The notes under the pieces are model-generated. The model did not search any database. It worked only from the letters and a program-made list of their open reading frames with translations, and had not been told where the DNA came from. Below are positions 36,100-43,998 of a DNA stretch of 64,000 bases, in pieces. Numbering within the stretch: position 1 is the first letter of the stretch; the number at the start of each line of letters is the position of its first letter. The translations under genes and the position numbers were made by a program. The DNA comes from ZC4RG30 sp035556135. GTDB lineage: Bacteria > Pseudomonadota > Gammaproteobacteria > Steroidobacterales > Steroidobacteraceae. The stretch covers positions 62,001 through 126,000 of the forward strand of contig DATMFO010000006.1 of NCBI GenBank assembly GCA_035556135.1, read 5' to 3'.

Positions 36100-37040
36100 G
36101 CGATCCCGTCGTCGCGCTTACCGGTGCGTCCGGTTTCGTCGGGCAACGCCTGGCGCCGCTGCTGGCGGCCAGTGGATGGCGCGTGCGGCTGCTGCTGCGT
36201 CGGGATCCCGTGCGTGAGCAGTGGCGGGGCATGAATCCACAGATCGTGGCCGGCGACCTGGGTGATGCGGTGGCGTTGCGCCAGCTCGTCAGCGGCGTGC
36301 AGGCAGTGGTGCACGTGGCAGGCCTGATCAAGGCTGCACGTCAGTCGCAGTACGATGCAGTGAATACTGCCGGCGCCACCCGCCTGGCCGAGGCTGTGGC
36401 GGCGCACGCGCCACAGGCGCACTTCCTGCATCTTTCCACGCTGGCGGCGCGAGAGCCCACGCTCTCCGGCTACGCGGCCAGCAAGCGCGCGGGCGAAGAT
36501 GCGGTGCTGAAGTTGCTGGGCGGGCGTGCCACGGTGGTGCGGCCGCCGGCGGTCTATGGCCCGGGTGATCGCGAGACGCTGGTGTTCTTCCAGATCGCGC
36601 GCCACCGCCTGGTCCCCTTGCTGGGCACGCGCCATGCGCGGGCCGCGATGATCCACGTGGATGACCTGTGCAGCCTGCTGGTGGCGCAGCTGCGTGAAGC
36701 GCCATCGGGCCAGGTGGTCACTGCCACCGATGCCCGCCCCGACGGCTATGGCTGGAAGGAAGTCTTCGCGACAGCCGCGCGCGCGATGGGCAACGCGAAT
36801 CCGGTCCTGTTCCACGCGCCGCTGCCGCTGCTGCGCACAGTGGCCCTGGTCGGCGATGCAGCGCGGCTGTTCGGCTCGGCCAACATGCTCAATTCGGAGA
36901 AGCTGCGCGAACTGCGCCATCCGGACTGGTCGGTGCCCGTGGAGCAGCGGGCTCAACCCGCGGGATGGGCGCCTGTCTATTCTCTCGCCGAGGGATTCGG
37001 CAACGCCGTTGCGTGGTATCGGCGCGCCGCCTGGCTCTAG
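36096..37040 (+). CDS. cerR: NAD-dependent epimerase/dehydratase family protein, CerR candidate
   Basis: A 314-residue extended SDR. The cofactor loop GASGFVG is at 10-16, and the catalytic pair is Tyr126-x3-Lys130 in SGYAASK. PPAVYGPGDRETLVFF is the typical family segment. In the ceramide pathway of Caulobacter a protein of this kind (CerR) reduces the 3-keto group after acylation. In this window it sits in the lipid operon and the other pathway genes are present, so the CerR assignment is reasonable but not unique among SDRs. Start ATG overlaps the acyltransferase stop. Confidence 0.75.
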   Translation: MSDPVVALTGASGFVGQRLAPLLAASGWRVRLLLRRDPVREQWRGMNPQIVAGDLGDAVALRQLVSGVQAVVHVAGLIKAARQSQYDAVNTAGATRLAEAVAAHAPQAHFLHLSTLAAREPTLSGYAASKRAGEDAVLKLLGGRATVVRPPAVYGPGDRETLVFFQIARHRLVPLLGTRHARAAMIHVDDLCSLLVAQLREAPSGQVVTATDARPDGYGWKEVFATAARAMGNANPVLFHAPLPLLRTVALVGDAARLFGSANMLNSEKLRELRHPDWSVPVEQRAQPAGWAPVYSLAEGFGNAVAWYRRAAWL

Positions 37041-37062
37041 CCAGTCCCGCGCGGGAATCACC

Positions 37063-38169
37063 GTGAAGACCATCCACATCGTCAATGTGACCACGGGAAA
37101 CGGTGGCGACCTGCTGATGGCGATGGCGGCCGCGCACAAGTTATGTGCGCGGCTGGGACGGCGCAGGATTGTTCTTGACGGGCGGATGGTGGCCGACATC
37201 AACGGTTTGCGGGTCACCTCGCTGCTGCTTCCAAAGCCGTTGCGGTGGATTTCCAGGCTCCGCCGGGAGAATGACCGGAAGCGTGCGATCCGAAGCATCC
37301 GGCCGGGTGAGCTGGTTCTGGACGCGAATGGCTATCGACACGGCAACATATGGCCCGCACGACACGTTGAAGACGATATTGCGCTGGCGGCAGCTGTCCG
37401 GGAACGCGGTGCACATCTGGTCCTTCTTCCCAAGTCTTACGGGCCTTTCGACGCCGCAAGGGGTTCCCGGTTTGCCGACCTCGTCGACTTGACTGATCTG
37501 GCCTGGGCCAGGGACGAGGAATCGCTGCGAATGTGCCAGCCTGTCACGTCACGACTCCAGCTGTGTCCGGACTTCACCATTGGCGTGCCGGCCCCGGGAA
37601 AGCTTGCGGACAGCAAGGAAAGGCGCGGCATCCTGCTTGTCCCGAACTCAAAGCTGGTGGAGCGGGGCTTCATTGCAGATTTCGACGCCTACGCCCGCTT
37701 TCTCGCCGAATGCAGCGAACGACTGGCAACAAGGCAACATGCATGCCGCGTGCTTTTTCACCAGGACAAGGATTATCGCAGGCTGCACCGCCGGCTCTCG
37801 CGCCTCGGCATCCCCTGGGTGTTCAACAAGGACCCGCTTGCTTGCAAGACCGAGCTTGCCAGGGCATGGCTGGTATTCTCTTCGCGCTACCACGGGATGA
37901 TCGGCGCCATATCTTCCGGGACGCCTTGCCTGGTGTTGGGCTGGGCGCACAAATATGGAGGATTTCTCGACTTCTACCCGGGCGGGCGGGAGTTGCTGGT
38001 AGCACAGCCATCAATTGACGCGGTTGCGGAGCGCGCAGCGTGGATCAACACCCCGGAAGTCCGCGAGGGTGTGATCAGGCGCCTGGTCCAGGGAAACCGC
38101 GCCATAGCGGCACAATCAGAATTGATGTGGGACCAGATCGCCAGCCTCGAAACCAGCCGGATCGCGTAG
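37063..38169 (+). CDS. polysaccharide pyruvyl transferase family protein
   Basis: 368 residues. The PPT (CsaB/WcaK) fold is seen in VTTGNGGDLLMAMAAAHKL at the start, DANGYRHGN, the LLPKSYGPFD loop, and the C-terminal SSRYHGMIGAISSGTPCLVL with the R-x-H-G signature. Members transfer pyruvate from PEP to a sugar as a ketal, or are divergent. Target unknown; a glycan or head group of the local lipid is plausible. It starts with GTG 22 bases after the SDR. Its base composition looks less GC-rich than neighbours by eye, a possible sign of later acquisition. Confidence 0.8.
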   Translation: MKTIHIVNVTTGNGGDLLMAMAAAHKLCARLGRRRIVLDGRMVADINGLRVTSLLLPKPLRWISRLRRENDRKRAIRSIRPGELVLDANGYRHGNIWPARHVEDDIALAAAVRERGAHLVLLPKSYGPFDAARGSRFADLVDLTDLAWARDEESLRMCQPVTSRLQLCPDFTIGVPAPGKLADSKERRGILLVPNSKLVERGFIADFDAYARFLAECSERLATRQHACRVLFHQDKDYRRLHRRLSRLGIPWVFNKDPLACKTELARAWLVFSSRYHGMIGAISSGTPCLVLGWAHKYGGFLDFYPGGRELLVAQPSIDAVAERAAWINTPEVREGVIRRLVQGNRAIAAQSELMWDQIASLETSRIA

Positions 38170-38204
38170 CGCAGTGCATCCGGAACACCCGGACGGCATC
38201 AGCG

Positions 38205-39149
38205 TCACTTGCGGGACAGCACGCCCAGCCGCCGCAGTTTCAAGTAGAGCAGGGGAGCCGCCAGCAGCGGGAAGCGCCGCTGCCAGGGCTTCACTTCCAT
38301 GCGTATGCCGCGGTGGCGTTCGATCTTCCAGGCCACGTAGTCCATTGCACCCTCGAAGGTGAATGAGGCTTTCAGCAGCCGAAGCACGTTGAGTCGCCGC
38401 CCATGGCGGGCCAGCCTGGACCAGCGCCGCGAGGCATCCTCGCGTGCGGCCGCATCGAGTGAAGGTTGCAGCTGCCCTTGCGGGTCTTCGGTGAACGCGA
38501 GTCCCGCTTCGCGCCAGGCCAGTGGCAGCAATGCGGCATAGCGTTCCGGATCCTTGCCGACGATGTCCAGCGGGCGCGCGGACTGCTCCACGCGCAGCTC
38601 CGCGGCATAGGTGCGGGCGAAGAGGGCACGCCAGAAATCTGCGGCCGGTGCACTCCCGGGACCCAGTCGCGCCGCCCAGGTGCCGGCGCGGACCACGGCA
38701 GCCGCCACCAGATCCGTGGCCGCGGCGCGATCGGCTTGCGAACGCGACCACAGGCACAGTGCGGGCTGGCAGAAGCGCGCCCAGATGGTCGTGTCGCGCG
38801 CGTCATCGCGCAGACGGCGTGCGAACTGGGCGCGACTCATCACGGCGAACTTCGCCCTGAGGCGTTCACCGCCATGGTCGATTTCCAGGTAGCCCACGTT
38901 TGGCGGCAGCCAGCGATTGGCGAGGCGCGCCATTGCAGAGCCAGGCCAGCAGCGCACATCATCGAGCAGCACGTAGAAATCGAGGATGCCCTCCAGGGTT
39001 CCCGCGCGCAGCGCCGAGCCATAGTAGAGCACCGCGGCCGTGCCGCCGCCGCCGCGGCGCGCCAGCTCCTCCGCCAGTGCCTGTGCGCCGGCCGGCGCGG
39101 GCCGTCCCAGTTCCGCTTGCAGCCGCTCGTGCAGGCGGGCGTCGCTCAC
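38205..39149 (-). CDS. Tam41/Mmp37-like predicted cytidylyltransferase
   Basis: A 314-residue cytoplasmic protein. VLYYGSALRAG (YGS 43-45) and DFYVLLDD (57-64) form a nucleotidyltransferase-type core, followed by RWLPPNVGYLEI, closely resembling the YGSG...DFIFVVDD...N.Y pattern of Tam41, the mitochondrial CDP-diacylglycerol synthase. RYAALLPLAW late in the protein also fits. It uses a GTG start that overlaps the CDP-alcohol phosphotransferase stop (GTGA), so the two are coupled. A role making a CDP-lipid for its partner is the natural inference. Other nucleotidyltransferase families remain possible. Confidence 0.6.
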   Translation of the reverse strand: MSDARLHERLQAELGRPAPAGAQALAEELARRGGGGTAAVLYYGSALRAGTLEGILDFYVLLDDVRCWPGSAMARLANRWLPPNVGYLEIDHGGERLRAKFAVMSRAQFARRLRDDARDTTIWARFCQPALCLWSRSQADRAAATDLVAAAVVRAGTWAARLGPGSAPAADFWRALFARTYAAELRVEQSARPLDIVGKDPERYAALLPLAWREAGLAFTEDPQGQLQPSLDAAAREDASRRWSRLARHGRRLNVLRLLKASFTFEGAMDYVAWKIERHRGIRMEVKPWQRRFPLLAAPLLYLKLRRLGVLSRK

Positions 39150-40267
39150 GACAGCCAGGACTTCAGTGGTCCGCGCCGCCGGGCGGACTCCGCCTGCACG
39201 ATGCGGATGGCGTGCAGCACCAGGCAGATGGCCACCCACACCGCCACGACCTGGATGCCGATGTCCGGCCGGCCGAGGATCACCGAGACGGTGAGGATGG
39301 CGAGGTTGGGATTGCGGCGCGCGGTGACCAGGCGCAGCTTGCTGTCGAAGCGCTGCCACACATGCATGTCCATCTTGTAGCGGGCGATGAAGATGCCTTC
39401 TTCCAGCCGCTGCAGGATATAGCCGGCCACGATGACGGTGAGCGCCAGCGAGCCTTCAGGCAGAGCCAGCCCTGCCGCACCAAGCCCCACCACCCAGGCC
39501 CACCACCAGAAGGGCGGATGCAGCAGGTCGATGAGGTGGTCGTAGAGGTCCCCGAACTTCGAGGAGTTGAGTGTCACGCGCGCCAGCTTGCCGTCCACCG
39601 TATCGAGGAAGGTCATGCCCCATGCCGCCACCAGTCCCCAGGCGAACTGGCCCTGCCAGAAGGCCCACATGGCCAGAAGCACCAGTATCAGGCTGGCAGT
39701 TGTCACCGTATTAGGGGCGATGCCGAAGCGGGCGCAGACGCGCGTGAAGGCGCGCGCCGGGCGCGGCCACAGATAAAGCGTCACGAAGTCGGTCACGCCC
39801 TTGTAGGAACCGGCAAATACCCGCGCCTCGATGGCGGGCAGGTTGCCGGCCTGCAGCGGCAGCAGGAAAGGCGGTTCGCGCTTGCGCAGCTGGTCGTTGT
39901 AGGAGCCCGCGATCTCGCTGCCGGAACGGCGGGGCAGATCCACCGGCCCCTGGCCCTGCGCAAGCAGCGCCGCCCCTTCATCAGCGCGTGCAGGAGGCAG
40001 CACCAGCGCCACACATTCACCCGCCTCGTTCACCATGGCGCAGCCCTGGTCCTGCCGCGCCAATCCCTTCACCAGGGGTTCGTCGAACACCCAGTCGGCC
40101 CGCAGCAGCACCACGCGCCCGGCCGCCGCTTCCGTTGCCGTGGCGCCGGCGCGCCGCAACTGTCGGGCAAGGCGCTCGCTGGAGCTGAGGCTCCAGATCT
40201 GCAGCGGCGACTGGCCGACGATGCGCCCGGCGACAGCGGGTGGGGCGGTGGCGGGTTGTGGCATCAT
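39146..40267 (-). CDS. CDP-alcohol phosphotransferase with N-terminal nucleotidyltransferase-like domain
   Basis: 373 residues. The CDP-alcohol signature DGx2ARx8Gx3Dx3D is complete (Asp225-Gly226, Ala229-Arg230, Gly239, Asp243, Asp247) among about six membrane segments from residue 160 on. Residues 1-150 hold a soluble domain (VVLLRADWVFDEPLVKGL) that looks like a degenerate sugar-nucleotidyltransferase and lacks a visible G-x-G-x-R loop. The arrangement recalls bifunctional inositol-phosphate enzymes. It transfers a phosphoalcohol between CDP carrier and acceptor; the substrates are not determined. Divergent from a phosphoesterase whose start is 9 bases away. Confidence 0.85.
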   Translation of the reverse strand: MMPQPATAPPAVAGRIVGQSPLQIWSLSSSERLARQLRRAGATATEAAAGRVVLLRADWVFDEPLVKGLARQDQGCAMVNEAGECVALVLPPARADEGAALLAQGQGPVDLPRRSGSEIAGSYNDQLRKREPPFLLPLQAGNLPAIEARVFAGSYKGVTDFVTLYLWPRPARAFTRVCARFGIAPNTVTTASLILVLLAMWAFWQGQFAWGLVAAWGMTFLDTVDGKLARVTLNSSKFGDLYDHLIDLLHPPFWWWAWVVGLGAAGLALPEGSLALTVIVAGYILQRLEEGIFIARYKMDMHVWQRFDSKLRLVTARRNPNLAILTVSVILGRPDIGIQVVAVWVAICLVLHAIRIVQAESARRRGPLKSWLS

Positions 40268-40276
40268 CGATTCCTT

Positions 40277-41200
40277 ATGACTGCTCCAGCGGCGCCGGCA
40301 TTATCGACGAACGCCCTGCGCTTTGCGCACGTCTCCGACCTGCACCTGCCATTTGAACCGCAACTGGATTGGGGACAGCGCTGGTCGAAGCGGCAGTTGT
40401 CGGCCTGGTCGTGGCGCCGGCGACGAGCCGTGCAGCGGCCGGAAATCCTCGATGCGCTCCGCGCAGATCTCGCGGCCCTGCATCCCGGACAGTTGCTGGT
40501 GACCGGCGACGTCACCAATTTTTCGCTGCCCGGGGAGTTCGCGCGTGCCGCGCAGTGGCTGGGAGCACTGGCCGCGCACATGAACGTGAACGTGGTGCCA
40601 GGCAATCATGACGCGCTGGTCCCGGTGCCCGAGGCCGAGGGCCTGGGGCGCTGGCAGCAGTTCATGGAGGGCGGGCAGCAGACGCCATGGATCGCGCGCC
40701 GCAATGGCGTGGCCTTCATCGGGCTGACCTCGGCGCTGCCCACTGCCCCGCTGCTGGCCACCGGGCGATTGGGCGCGGCACAGCTGGAACGACTGGAGTC
40801 GCTGCTGGCTGAAGAGGAGCGGTCCGGTCGTCTCCGCGTCGTGCTGCTGCATCATCCGCTGGTGGATGGCGCGGTCAGCGTGCGCAAGGCGCTGTCTGAT
40901 CGCGCTGCCCTGCGCGATGTGCTCAAGCGCGCCGGTGCAGAGCTGGTGTTGCATGGACACGCGCGCTGGGCCCGCCTGGAATCGGTGCCGGGTCCGCGGG
41001 CACCGATCCCCGTGCTCTGCGTGCCGTCCTCTTCGGCATTGCCGAATCGCCACGACGAGGCCGCGCGCTGGCACCTGGTCACGCTGCCCGCGCCGGGGGA
41101 AGCGCGCTGGGCGCAGGTGGAAGTGCGACAGTGGTCCCCCGGCAAGGCCGCTTTCGTATCGGCGTCGACCTACGATCTGAGGTTGCCGGATGCGGGATAA
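40277..41200 (+). CDS. calcineurin-like metallophosphoesterase
   Basis: 307 residues. All family blocks are visible: HVSDLH near the start, GDVTNF, GNHDAL, LLHHPLVDGA, and HGHARW where the last His of GHxH is Arg. It probably removes a phosphate from a lipid or nucleotide intermediate; the UDP-diacylglucosamine hydrolase LpxH is one relative. The ATG is 9 bases from the oppositely transcribed CDP-alcohol gene, leaving no room for a separate promoter, and it overlaps the HIT gene by 11 bases. Confidence 0.82.
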   Translation: MTAPAAPALSTNALRFAHVSDLHLPFEPQLDWGQRWSKRQLSAWSWRRRRAVQRPEILDALRADLAALHPGQLLVTGDVTNFSLPGEFARAAQWLGALAAHMNVNVVPGNHDALVPVPEAEGLGRWQQFMEGGQQTPWIARRNGVAFIGLTSALPTAPLLATGRLGAAQLERLESLLAEEERSGRLRVVLLHHPLVDGAVSVRKALSDRAALRDVLKRAGAELVLHGHARWARLESVPGPRAPIPVLCVPSSSALPNRHDEAARWHLVTLPAPGEARWAQVEVRQWSPGKAAFVSASTYDLRLPDAG

Positions 41201-41657
41201 TGCAGCCATGCCCAACGCCACCGAGCTGAAATTCGGCGACCCGCACAACCGCGTCGCGCAGACCCGTTACTGGACAGTGCTGCTGCGCCCGCGGCAACCG
41301 ACCCTCGGGGCCCTGGTGCTGGTGTGCCGCGAGGAAGTGAAGGCCTTCTCGGAACTGAGCGGCGAAGCCTTTGCCGATCTGCAGCACGTGGTGCAGGGCG
41401 TGGAAGCAGCGCTGCGCGAGGTGGTCGCTTATGAGCGCATCAACTACCTGATGCTGATGATGGTGGACCCCGACGTGCACTTCCACGTGATCCCCCGCTA
41501 CCAGTCGCCGCGGCAATTCGGCGGCACGAGTTTCCCTGACACGGGCTGGCCCGGCCCACCGGCGCTGGAACCGGCCGTGGTGCCGGCTGCAGAGCTGGCT
41601 GAGGCACTGCGCCTGCGGCTGCAGCAGGCGTGGCCGTCAAGGGGGCCCGCCGCGTGA
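41190..41657 (+). CDS. HIT family protein
   Basis: 155 residues. The triad region is DVHFHVIPRY: two histidines are in place, but the third position is Ile-Pro instead of His, close to Ap4A-hydrolase/GalT-like variants. Other landmarks: YWTVLLRPRQPTLGALVLVCREE and the INYLMLMMVDP strand. It acts on a nucleotide-phosphate bond (a CDP-alcohol or Ap4A product is guesswork). ATG 41190 has a GAGG site; ATG 41208 is an alternative. It is coupled to lptF by GTGA. Confidence 0.78.
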   Translation: MRDNAAMPNATELKFGDPHNRVAQTRYWTVLLRPRQPTLGALVLVCREEVKAFSELSGEAFADLQHVVQGVEAALREVVAYERINYLMLMMVDPDVHFHVIPRYQSPRQFGGTSFPDTGWPGPPALEPAVVPAAELAEALRLRLQQAWPSRGPAA

Positions 41658-42865
41658 GCGCCTCTCCGCACCTGGCCCACCGGGTGCCCGACAGGCTGGA
41701 TATGTACACGCTCAGGGCATTGCTGGGACCGCTGCTGCTCGCCTTGTGCGTGCTGCTGGTGGCCATGATGCTGTGGCGCCTGCTGCGATTGTTCGAACTG
41801 GCGGCGACCACCGGCGCCAGCCCGCTGCTGGTACTGAAGATGATCGGCGCGCTGCTGCCGCATTACCTGGGGCTGGCCCTTCCCGCGGCCTTCTTTGCGG
41901 CCATCTTCATGTCCACCGCGCGCATCGGCGACGACAACGAACTGGACGCCATGCTTGCCACCGGGCGCTCGATCACCCGCCTGGCGGTGCCTTACTTTGC
42001 AGTGGCCCTGGCCCTGGTTGCATTCAACGTGCTGCTGTTCGGCTACCTGCAGCCGGAAACCCGCTATGGCTACAACGTCACCGTGCACCAGGCGCGCAAC
42101 ACCGGCTGGGATGCGCGCCTGGAAGCGAACCGCTTCGTGAGCGTGCGGGACGGCTATACCCTGGCTGCCGACAGCGTGGGGCCGGATGGCCGGACCCTCG
42201 GCGGAGTCTTCGTCGAGCGCCATGACGATGACGGTGAAGAAGTGATCACGGCACGATCCGGTCGCCTGGTGCCGTCAGCTGATGGCACCAGCCTGCTGCT
42301 TGAGCTTTCGAACGGGCTCATCCTGCTGGGGCAGCCCGGCGGTGCCGTCAAGACCGTGAAGATTTCCACCGGGCGCATCAACGAGGACTTCACCGTGGTG
42401 CCGCCTCCCTACCGCGCGCGCGGCAGGGACGAGCGTGAACTGACACTGCCGGAACTGCGCATGCAGTCCCCCGCGTATGAGGCGGCGGGCATCACGCCGG
42501 CGGAGCGCGCCGGGGAGTTCCATGGCCGGCTGGCGCGCATCGGGTTGCCATTGCTGTTGCCGCTGCTTGCGCTGCCACTGGGAATGGCTGCCAAGCGCGG
42601 CCGTCGGGCCCCGGGTACGGTGTTCGCCGTGCTGGCGCTGCTCACGCTCGACCAGGCCCTGCAGTTCGGCGAAAGCCTGGCCGAGAATGGCCGTGCCTCG
42701 GCACCGCTGGCGGTATGGCTGCCCGTGCTGTTGTTCGCCGTGCTGGGGACATGGCTGTTCCGCAGCAGCCTGCAGTGGCCGGGCGACAACCCCGTGATGC
42801 GCGCGGTGGCCGCCATCGAGGGTGCATTCGAAGGCATCCAGAAGCGGCGCAAGGGCGGCAAATGA
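41654..42865 (+). CDS. lptF: LptF/YjgP-family permease
   Basis: A 403-residue permease of the LptF/G type: six membrane segments, three at each end, around a periplasmic jellyroll. Segments include YTLRALLGPLLLALCVLLV, the coupling-helix region TGRSITRLAVPY, and the late RIGLPLLLPLLALPLGMAAK. LptF with LptG lifts lipopolysaccharide from the inner membrane. The canonical pair usually sits beside pepA; this one precedes a ceramide synthase gene, so it may be a dedicated paralogue. GTG start overlaps HIT stop. Confidence 0.88.
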   Translation: MSASPHLAHRVPDRLDMYTLRALLGPLLLALCVLLVAMMLWRLLRLFELAATTGASPLLVLKMIGALLPHYLGLALPAAFFAAIFMSTARIGDDNELDAMLATGRSITRLAVPYFAVALALVAFNVLLFGYLQPETRYGYNVTVHQARNTGWDARLEANRFVSVRDGYTLAADSVGPDGRTLGGVFVERHDDDGEEVITARSGRLVPSADGTSLLLELSNGLILLGQPGGAVKTVKISTGRINEDFTVVPPPYRARGRDERELTLPELRMQSPAYEAAGITPAERAGEFHGRLARIGLPLLLPLLALPLGMAAKRGRRAPGTVFAVLALLTLDQALQFGESLAENGRASAPLAVWLPVLLFAVLGTWLFRSSLQWPGDNPVMRAVAAIEGAFEGIQKRRKGGK

Positions 42866-43923
42866 AGCGCGTACTGGGCAACTACCTGCGGCGCCGCGTG
42901 GGCGGACAGATACTGGGGCTGTTGCTGGCCCTGACTGCGCTCATCCAGCTGTTCGAGCTGCCCGAGGTCACAGGCGAAGTGCTGGATCGCGGCCTTGGGG
43001 TGATGGGCGTCCTCAAGTACGCGGCGTTGCGCACCCCCGCGCAATTGCAGATCGCCCTGCCGCTGGCGGGCCTGCTGGGAACCATGGCTGCATTTTTCGC
43101 CATGGCCCGCACGCGGGAAATCACGGCATTGCGGGCGGCAGGTGTAGGCCTGGGTCGCGTCACGCTTTACCTGGTGCCGGTGCCCCTGCTGTTCGCGCTG
43201 CTGCATGTCGCACTGGTCCAGAGGCTGGTGCCGGCAGCCGAAAATGCGTTGCAGACCTGGTGGGATGACTCTGAGCCGCTGGAACAGCGCGAGGCAGACC
43301 CGGAGTGGGTGCGCACCAGCAATGGCATCCTGCGCTTCGATCGCCACAGCGCCGATGGCATGCGGCTGCTGGATGTACGCATCTTCCAGCGCGAGGCTGA
43401 TGGCCTGCTGATGCTGCGCACGCGCGCGCGCGAGGCGAACTGGCGCGATGGCGCCTGGCAGCTGGAAGATGCGGAGGATCTCATCCCCGCGACCGGTAAC
43501 GGCCCGGTGACCGACACGCGCCGGTGGGAATCGAACCTGCGGCCGCTGGACGTGGTGAGCCTCGATCAGTCCGAACCACATCTGTCGAGCGTGGATCTGG
43601 CAGCAGTGATCAGCGGCGAGCGGGTCAGCACACGCCCCGCCAGCTTTTACCAGACCGTGCTGATGCAGACCTTCGCAGCACCGTTCACGGTGTTCATCAT
43701 GATGCTGCTGGCGGTGCCGGCCGCATTGGTGTCGGAACGTGGCGGCGGGGGCGGGCGGATGCTGGTGGCGCTGGTGCTGGGCCTGGGCTTCCTGCTCGTG
43801 GATGGCATCTTCTCGGCATTCGGAACCAGCGGCCGCATCGGGCCGCTGGTGGCTGCGTTCTCGGCACCCGCTGCCTTTGCGCTGATCGGGCTGCTGCAAC
43901 TGCGCAGTTGCGAGAAGGCCTGA
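42862..43923 (+). CDS. lptG: LptG/YjgQ-family permease
   Basis: A 353-residue LptG-type permease. NYLRRRVGGQILGLLLALTALIQ opens, with LKYAALRTPAQLQIALPLAGLLG and MARTREITALRAAGVGLGRV (coupling helix). A jellyroll follows, then FAAPFTVFIMMLLAVPAALVSERGG. The ATG overlaps the lptF stop. 75 bases separate it from the next gene, bCerS. Together with LptF it would need LptB, absent here, as its ATPase. Confidence 0.88.
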   Translation: MKRVLGNYLRRRVGGQILGLLLALTALIQLFELPEVTGEVLDRGLGVMGVLKYAALRTPAQLQIALPLAGLLGTMAAFFAMARTREITALRAAGVGLGRVTLYLVPVPLLFALLHVALVQRLVPAAENALQTWWDDSEPLEQREADPEWVRTSNGILRFDRHSADGMRLLDVRIFQREADGLLMLRTRAREANWRDGAWQLEDAEDLIPATGNGPVTDTRRWESNLRPLDVVSLDQSEPHLSSVDLAAVISGERVSTRPASFYQTVLMQTFAAPFTVFIMMLLAVPAALVSERGGGGGRMLVALVLGLGFLLVDGIFSAFGTSGRIGPLVAAFSAPAAFALIGLLQLRSCEKA

Positions 43924-43998
43924 TCCGGACGGTCCGCCAGAGCGCCCCGTGCTGCGGGCCGGTATGATGCCCTCGTCAGTTGCCTGCCAAGGTGCTCC

